Origin: AC-51 sp963749895
GTDB lineage: Bacteria > Actinomycetota > UBA4738 > HRBIN12
NCBI GenBank assembly: GCA_963749895.1
Contig: CAVVOG010000002.1
Location: forward strand, 106,669 to 170,668
DNA: 64,000 nucleotides
Direction: 5' to 3'
Made by a program: the position numbers and the translations under genes. This document shows positions 58,824-64,000 of this stretch, one piece after another; positions within the stretch are counted from its first letter, which is position 1, and each line of letters opens with the position of its first letter. The notes beneath the pieces were generated by a model. It was given only the letters and a program-made list of their open reading frames with translations, had not been told where the DNA came from and searched no databases.

Positions 58824-59096
58824 ATGAAGTGCCCGAACTGCGACACCACGCTCGCGATGTCCGAGCGGCTCGGCGTCGAGATCGACTACTGCCCTCAGTG
58901 TCGCGGGGTGTGGCTCGATCGAGGCGAGATCGACCGGCTGCTCGAGGCGGAGCGGGCCCACGCGCCCGTGTCGGTCGCCGCGGCCCAGGCCCCGGCGCCT
59001 CCGCCCCCTGCGTACCCCCGGGGGTACGACGAGCGGCGGGGACACGACGAGCAGCGCCGGAAGCGCTCGTGGTCAGACCTGCTGGACTTCGGCTGA
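58824..59096 (+). CDS. zf-TFIIB-type zinc-ribbon protein
   Basis: 90 residues. MKCPNCDTTLAMSERLGVEIDYCPQCRGVWLDRGEIDRLLE is a TFIIB-type zinc ribbon (two CxxC pairs and WLDxGE), followed by a disordered Pro/Ala linker and a basic segment RRGHDEQRRKRSWSDLLDFG. Family function unknown. ATG 58824 follows AAGGGGA. The last 24 bp overlap the convergent cyclase gene. Confidence 0.87.
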   Translation: MKCPNCDTTLAMSERLGVEIDYCPQCRGVWLDRGEIDRLLEAERAHAPVSVAAAQAPAPPPPAYPRGYDERRGHDEQRRKRSWSDLLDFG

Positions 59097-60278
59097 GCCG
59101 GCGTCCAGCCGGACCAGCGGCACCGGGTGAGGTATGCCCTTGAGCGCGACGTCGCCGATCGGGAGCCAGATCCGAGCGGGGGTCCGGTCGGCGACCTCGC
59201 GGGCGGCGGTCACGGTACCGCCGCCCGCCGAGTCGCAGATCCTCGCGGCGAGGTTCACGGTGTGGCCGAAGAAGTCCCCGTCGCGGCGGATCAGCGGTCC
59301 CACCGCGATCCCCGCGCGCGCCGCGGGCAGGCCCAGGTCCGCGGTCCCTGCCGTGACGTCGGCGGCGGCCGCGACCGCGTCGTCGGCCCGCTCGAACTGC
59401 AGCATCGCCCCGTCGCCCAGCAGCTTCACGACGTGACCGCCTCGTCGGGCCGCGGCCGATCGCACGAGACCGGCCAGGCGGGACCCGCGTTCGGCCGCCC
59501 CTTCGTCTCCTTCCTCCTGGGTCAGTCGCGTGAACCCGCTGAGGTCCACGAAGACGATCGCCGCCGGTTCGGGATCGGGGCGCCGGCGGATCCCCGCCTC
59601 CTGCAGGAGCAGTTCGATCTGTTCGGCGGTGTTCTCGAACTGCTGGCGCTCGAGCAGCCGCCGGTGGATCAGGTTGGATACGCGGAACCCGAGCCCGACC
59701 AGCCGGCCGCGGATCGCCGCGCTCGCCTCGAGCATCTCGGCGCGCGGCATACCGGATGCGAGCAGGCGATCCTGGACGTCACGACGGAACAGGGCCCGCT
59801 GATGCTCGGCCATCCGGTCCAGGTGTTCGGCGAACACCCGCAGCGTACGGAACAGCGTCTCCGGCGGCAGGCCGGTCTCGAGCGCACCCGCCGCGAGGCC
59901 GAGCAGCTCGGCGTCGTCGGCCCTGATCGGCGCGTCCATGTCGACGTCGGGCAGCCCGAGGCCGGCGAGCATCTCGCGGACCTGGTCGTCGCCGAGCCCG
60001 AGCTCGGACGCGACGTTCCGGTGCGACCGCGGCAACAGGCTGACCGGCTCGGTCTGCAGGAGCGCCCCCACGTCCGGCAGCGCGCCGCCCTCGATCGCCG
60101 CCGCCACGTCGGCGAGGGCGATCCCCGAGGCCTCGAAAGCGAATGCGAGCCGAGCGGTGTTGATCTGTGCGTCCTCGAGCACGCCGTCGGGTCCCGGGCG
60201 AAGGATGCCGAGCCCGATCAGCTCCTCGATCCTCGCCGGGTCGGCCCCGGTCCTGGCCGCGAACGTCCCGACGTCCAT
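59073..60278 (-). CDS. Class III adenylate/guanylate cyclase
   Basis: 401 residues. Residues 1-60 resemble a MerR-like helical region, 60-215 are helical; the catalytic domain at 235-390 begins AIVFVDLSGFTRLTQEEGDEGA (metal-binding Asp), continues VVKLLGDGAMLQF (second Asp region) and DFFGHTVNLAARICDSAGGG, where the usual N-x3-R transition-state pair is present. So it is probably active; substrate ATP or GTP is not decided. The N-terminal MerR-like half suggests regulation by ligand. Other cAMP-related features in the window are the Crp-type regulator and the cNMP-fused SulP pair. ATG 60278. Confidence 0.82.
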   Translation of the reverse strand: MDVGTFAARTGADPARIEELIGLGILRPGPDGVLEDAQINTARLAFAFEASGIALADVAAAIEGGALPDVGALLQTEPVSLLPRSHRNVASELGLGDDQVREMLAGLGLPDVDMDAPIRADDAELLGLAAGALETGLPPETLFRTLRVFAEHLDRMAEHQRALFRRDVQDRLLASGMPRAEMLEASAAIRGRLVGLGFRVSNLIHRRLLERQQFENTAEQIELLLQEAGIRRRPDPEPAAIVFVDLSGFTRLTQEEGDEGAAERGSRLAGLVRSAAARRGGHVVKLLGDGAMLQFERADDAVAAAADVTAGTADLGLPAARAGIAVGPLIRRDGDFFGHTVNLAARICDSAGGGTVTAAREVADRTPARIWLPIGDVALKGIPHPVPLVRLDAGSAEVQQV

Positions 60279-60285
60279 CCGGTCC

Positions 60286-62702
60286 TCAGCTCCGCAGCCG
60301 CCCGCCGGCGGGGTCGTACGGGATCTCGGGAAGGATCCGGGCCGTACGAGGCTCCCCGATCACGTACACCGTGAGCTCGGGAGCCTCGTCGGCGACGTCA
60401 CGCTCCAGGTACGCGAGCGCCAGGCTCGTCCCCACCGTGTGCCCGAAGGCGCCCGACGTGACCTCGCCGACCCTGCGGTCCCCGACCCAGATCCCGTCGT
60501 CGCGGCGAGCGTCCGCGTCGTCAGCGTCGACCTCGAGCAGGACGAGCCGCCACGTCGGGCCCGTCTCGCGCTCACGGCGTGCCGCCTCAGCGCCCACGAA
60601 GTCCTTCTCGTCGAACGCCACGAACCGATCCAAACCGGTCATCCCCGGGGTGCAGTCCTGACGGAACTCCGCCGACCAGATCCCGTAGCCCTTCTCCAAC
60701 CGGAGGCTGTCGATCGCGCGGTCGCCGACGGGCTGCATCCCCAGATCCTCGCCGGCCTCGCGCAGCTCGCGCCAGAGCGTGCGGTGCTGCACGGTCGGCA
60801 CGACGATCTCGAAGCCGAGCTCTCCCGTGAGCGAGATGCGCCCGACCACCGCCTGCGACGAGCCGACGTCCATCGCCCGGATCGTCAGGAACCCGAACGC
60901 GTCGTTCGACACCTCGTCGGTGGTGAGCCGCTCGAGGATCGAGCGCGATGCGGGACCGGAGATCGAGAACCCCATCCGGTCGTCGGTCAGGTTCCGGAGC
61001 GTCACGCCGCTCGGCGGGAGGTGCTGCAGGAACCACCGTCGGTGCCACTCCTGCAGGTAGTACGAGCCGGTCAGCCAGAACACGTCGTCGTCGAGGCGAG
61101 CGACGGTGAGGTCACCCATCAGCCGACCCGCGGGGTTCAGCATCGGGGCGAGACGGATCCTCCCGACCTCCGGCAGGCGGGATGCGACCAGATGGTCGAG
61201 CCACGCCGCCGCGCCGGGTCCGGAGACCTCGTAGCGGGCGTACTGCTCGATCTCGTAGGCGCCGGCCGCGTCGCGGACCGCCGCCACCTCCTCGCCCACG
61301 ATCGGCTCGGCGTTCGACCGCCCGAGCGTGTCGTTCTCGACGAAGTCCGTCGACGGCGCGAAGTACAGCGGCACCTCGAGCCCCCAGTTCACGGTGAACC
61401 GGGCGCCGGCCTCCTCGAAGAGGTCGTACACGGGCGTGGTCTTCAACGGACGGCCGGCCGGCAGCTCTTCGTTCGGGTACGCCATCAGGAAGCGGCGCGC
61501 GTAGAACTGCCCGGTCGTGTCGCGCAAGTAGCGGTCGTTCGCCGCGTACGGGCCGAACCGGGCGACGTCCATCCCGAACACGTCGTCGCCCGGGTCGCCG
61601 TCGACGATCCAGTTCGCCAGGGCCAGGCCGATCCCGGCGCCCTGGGAGAACCCGGCCATCACCCCGCACGCCGCCCAGTACCCGGGCAGGCCGGGGACGG
61701 GACCGACGAGCGGATTGCCGTCGGGCGTGAACGTGAACGCGCCGTTCACCCACCGCCTGATCCCCACGTCCTGCAGCACCGGGAACCGCGCGAACCCGAT
61801 CGACAGCTCGGGCATGATCCGCTCGAGCTCCTCCGGGAACAGGGTCCGCCCGAAGTCCCACGGCGCTCCCTCGACCGCCCAGTGTCGAGGGTTCTGCTCG
61901 TACACACCGAGCAGGATCCCCCGTGCTCCTTCTGGAGGTAGGTGAACCCCTCGAGGTCGGTGACCGCCGGCATGTCGCCCTCGATCGCCGCGATCTCGGG
62001 GATGTCCTCGGTGACCAGGAAGTGATGGACCATCGGCGTGAGCGGGTGGTCCACGCCCACCATCCGCCCGACACGACGCGCCCACAGGCCCCCGGCGTTC
62101 ACCACGTGCTCGGCGGTCACCGGGCCCTGCTCGGTCTCGACGAGCCACTCGCCGCTCGGCTGGCGCTGCAGCTCGAGCACCCGGTTGCCCTCGACGATCT
62201 CGGCGCCGCGCTTCTTCGCCGCGATCGCGTACGCGTACGTCGCCCCGTTGGGGTCGAGGTTGCCCTCCTCGGGATCGAACAGCGCCGCCAGGACACCGGA
62301 CGGCTCGATGATCGGGACCAGCTCGGCGGCCTCCTGCGGCGAGCACAGGTACGCGTCCGTCGTGCCCTGCGAGCGGAGCCACGCGAGCTCGGACTTCAGC
62401 CACTCGGCGCGCTCCGGCGTCCCGGCGAGCTCGAGGCCGCCGGACATGTGGAGCCCCACGCTCTGACCGCTCTCGGCTTCGATCGTCGGCCACATCTCGA
62501 TCGTGTAGCGCTGCAGGGCCGCCACACGCGTGTCGGCGTTGATCGCGTGGAACCCGCCGGCCGCGTGCCAGGACGAGCCCGCGGTGAGCTCCGCTCGCTC
62601 GATCAAGACGGCGTCGGTGAGACCCTTGGCCGCCAGGTGGTACAGGACGCTGCACCCCACGATGCCGCCGCCGATCACGACGACCTGGTACCGATCACGC
62701 AC
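60286..62702 (-). CDS. Dimethylglycine/sarcosine dehydrogenase-like FAD oxidoreductase with GcvT domain, one frameshift
   Basis: About 805 residues after one correction. FAD-binding DAO domain (YQVVVIGGGIVGCSVLYHLAAKGLTDAVLIERAELTAGSSWHAAG), with GSSWHAAG near residue 45, the covalent-FAD His region of the family; middle FAO domain (GFARFPVLQDVGIRRWVNGAFTFTPDGNPLVGP, GYWAACGVMAGFSQGAGIG); C-terminal GcvT-like folate-binding domain (YEVSGPGAAAWLDHLV, GELGFEIVVP, RLEKGYGIW). It oxidatively demethylates dimethylglycine, sarcosine or a related amine, feeding methylene-tetrahydrofolate. The frame breaks at five C (61918-61922); six would give KEHGGILLGVYEQ. GTG 62702, with GGAAGGG 11 nt upstream; -10-like TAGACT at 62742-62747. 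Confidence 0.85.
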
Positions 62703-62888
62703 GAGACGAACCGCCCTTCCTGCGAGGTCGACGGGACCGTCGGAGTCTAGCCAGGGGGTCCGGGCGGGGTCCGCTCGGAGGTGACTTCGGGTCGCCCGTC
62801 GAGCCTCGACCATCGCATCGTTTCGGGCGCGGGGGTGCACTCGCCGCGCGGGTACGCTCGTCGTCAGACCAGGAGGAAGGGGCACGAC

Positions 62889-63311
62889 ATGGCGACCACA
62901 CGGATCGCGTCCACGCGCTGGGAGGGCTCGCTGCTCGAGGGCAGCGGCAAGACCACCTTCGAGTCGAGCGGGCTCGGCACCTACGACGTCAGCTGGCCGG
63001 CACGCTCGGAGGAGCCGAACGGCAAGACCAGTCCCGAAGAGCTGATCGCGGCCGCCCACAGCGCGTGCTTCTCGATGTCGCTTTCGAGCGGACTCGCGAA
63101 GGCCGGAACCCCACCGACCAGCCTCGACGTGCGGGCCGAGGTGGACTTCCAGCCCGGCCAGGGCGTCACCGAGATCCGCCTGGCGGTCCGCGGCGACGTG
63201 CCCGGCCTCGATGCCGAAGGCTTCCGCGCCGCCGCCGAGACCGCGAAGGAGAACTGCCCGGTCTCGAAGGCGCTCGCCGCGACGTCGATCTCGCTGAGCG
63301 TGCTCGACTAG
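62889..63311 (+). CDS. OsmC/Ohr-family peroxiredoxin-like protein
   Basis: 140 residues, the usual OsmC length. The family hallmarks are TSPEELIAAAHSACFSMSLSSGLAKAG (first Cys) and AAETAKENCPVSKALA (second Cys), the peroxidatic pair of OsmC. Such enzymes reduce organic or fatty-acid hydroperoxides. ATG 62889 follows AGGAGGAAGGGG; a TACGCT box lies near 62856. It is divergent from the dehydrogenase and its stop overlaps that of the convergent flavoprotein remnant in a CTAG. Confidence 0.93.
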   Translation: MATTRIASTRWEGSLLEGSGKTTFESSGLGTYDVSWPARSEEPNGKTSPEELIAAAHSACFSMSLSSGLAKAGTPPTSLDVRAEVDFQPGQGVTEIRLAVRGDVPGLDAEGFRAAAETAKENCPVSKALAATSISLSVLD

Positions 63312-64000
63312 CGTCCGGCGATCGTCGAGGCCACGACCGCGGCGTCGCTCGCCGACGCCGAACAGCAGCGAAGGACTTGCGTTTCCTCAAGAAGTGCACC
63401 CCGACGAAGTGCAGACCTGGGACGACCGTGCTCGTGCCGTCCCGCTGGAGCGGGAACCCATGTCGTCGAACGCATCGTCCCACGGCAGCCATGACCGGTA
63501 GTCGGTCGGCAGCCGCCCGTGAAGATCGCGGCCCCGGAGCCGGCGAGGTCGAGTTCGGTCGGCGACCCGGGTCAGAACGGCGGCGGGCCCTCCACCTCGG
63601 GGACCGGCCAACCCCGCTCGGTCGCCGTCTTCACGATCAGCCCCATGTACATGCGGTAGCGCTCGTCACCCCACGCGACCGACGCAGCGAGATCGTCTGC
63701 GAAGATCGCGGTCCGTCCGTCGCACCCCCGAGAAGTGCCCCAGCAGCGTCACCCCGATCTCGCGGAGCATCCGCAGGTGCAGATCGTGGCCACCGTCGTG
63801 GCCAGTTCGCGATCAGGTTCGCGTCCAGACGAGCCTTGGGATCCGGAGGACGCGTCGACCGGCTGATCGGTGAACCCGGTCTCGACGGCCCACCACACGG
63901 TGTCGTGGTCACCGATGCGGCGCGGCGTCCACGGCGCTCGCCCGGCACGCCAGGAAGACCTCGCGCCCGGCCTGGTGGAGCTCCTCGGCGATCTGGCAGC
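63308..64000 (-). pseudogene. CzcO-like FAD/NAD(P)-binding flavoprotein, multiply frameshifted, partial
   Basis: Minus-strand segments in successive frames are collinear with one flavoprotein: QIAEELHQAGREVFLAC; GRAPWTPRRIGDHDTVWWAVETGFTDQPVDA; DPKARLDANLIANW; HDLHLRMLREIGVTLLGHFSG; GCDGRTAIFADDLAASVAWGDERYRMY; YRSWLPWDDAFDD; FPLQRDGTSTVVPGLHFVGVHFLRKRKS; and DAAVVASTIAGR before the stop. At least six frame changes occur in under 700 nt, far more than elsewhere, so either the gene has decayed or this stretch is poorly assembled. Family: flavin-dependent oxidoreductase/monooxygenase-like. It continues beyond the right edge. Confidence 0.75.

Overview
The window is very GC-rich, uses many GTG starts and 1-4 nt ATGA/GTGA overlaps, and carries actinobacterial families (PucR-type regulator, deazaflavin/F420-type nitroreductase, CdaR/Lrp/TetR regulators). 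At least eleven genes begin 6-9 nt after a TANNNT box with no room for a ribosome binding site, i.e. leaderless starts. Together these suggest an uncultured member of the Actinomycetota (inference; no rRNA is present). At least three single-base frameshifts fall in G or C runs, which looks like residual long-read error rather than biology.

Layout. 1-4.98 kb: partial M19 dipeptidase, NHL-type secreted propeller, MFS exporter, a frameshifted phytoene-desaturase-like flavoenzyme and a small membrane protein. 5.4-10.2 kb: a lipid-phosphate island of a lipoprotein, a PAP2-like/kinase-like fusion, two PAP2 phosphatases around a bidirectional promoter, and an AglD/MprF-like membrane protein. 10.2-20.7 kb: a sulfur-trafficking/oxidation cluster with ArsR regulator, fused FeS/NrfD subunit, Mo-bis-MGD oxidoreductase, TorD chaperone, DsrE2, TusA, SulP transporter, persulfide-dioxygenase/rhodanese fusion and a CstR-like repressor with a palindromic operator. 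21-24 kb: split LigD-type polymerase and DNA ligase, VOC protein. 24.3-26.2 kb: UroD/MtaA-like protein and a MerB-like organomercurial lyase whose catalytic Cys position is an in-frame TGA followed by a bacterial-type SECIS hairpin, a probable selenoprotein. 26.2-28.2 kb: TetR plus operator plus nitroreductase, tRNA-Arg(CCU), and a broken integrase.

28.2-38.4 kb: lipoprotein, SpoIVB-type S55 protein, DinB-like protein, a fused remnant of LuxR and SnoaL genes, two tandem SulP-STAS-cNMP transporters, and a second PAP2/kinase protein that has the lipoprotein domain of the first locus fused at its C terminus. 38.6-46.8 kb: membrane protein, NrfH and an all-CxxCH NrfA (ammonifying nitrite reduction), a secreted propeller, DUF1697, a Crp-type regulator with its own consensus box, polysaccharide deacetylase, and a multi-pass membrane protein. 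46.8-53.3 kb: FmdB zinc ribbon, two non-pyrrolysine MttB-family methyltransferases, a membrane protein, and an Lrp/methionine-gamma-lyase-like pair. 53.3-64 kb: decayed SbtA, P2-type cation ATPase with PucR regulator sharing an 18-nt element, GreA-like factor, zinc ribbon, class III cyclase, dimethylglycine/sarcosine dehydrogenase-like flavoenzyme, OsmC, and a multiply frameshifted flavoprotein at the edge.

How they fit: the sulfur cluster would take sulfane sulfur from thiol persulfides (PDO-rhodanese, TusA, DsrE2) to a membrane-linked Mo enzyme and export the oxyanion through SulP, under persulfide-type and ArsR control. NrfHA gives a respiratory outlet for nitrite. MttB-like proteins, UroD/MtaA-like protein and the dehydrogenase point to demethylation of methylated amines. 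The cyclase, the Crp-like protein and the cNMP-fused SulP pair point to cyclic-nucleotide signalling. These links are inference from family and context.
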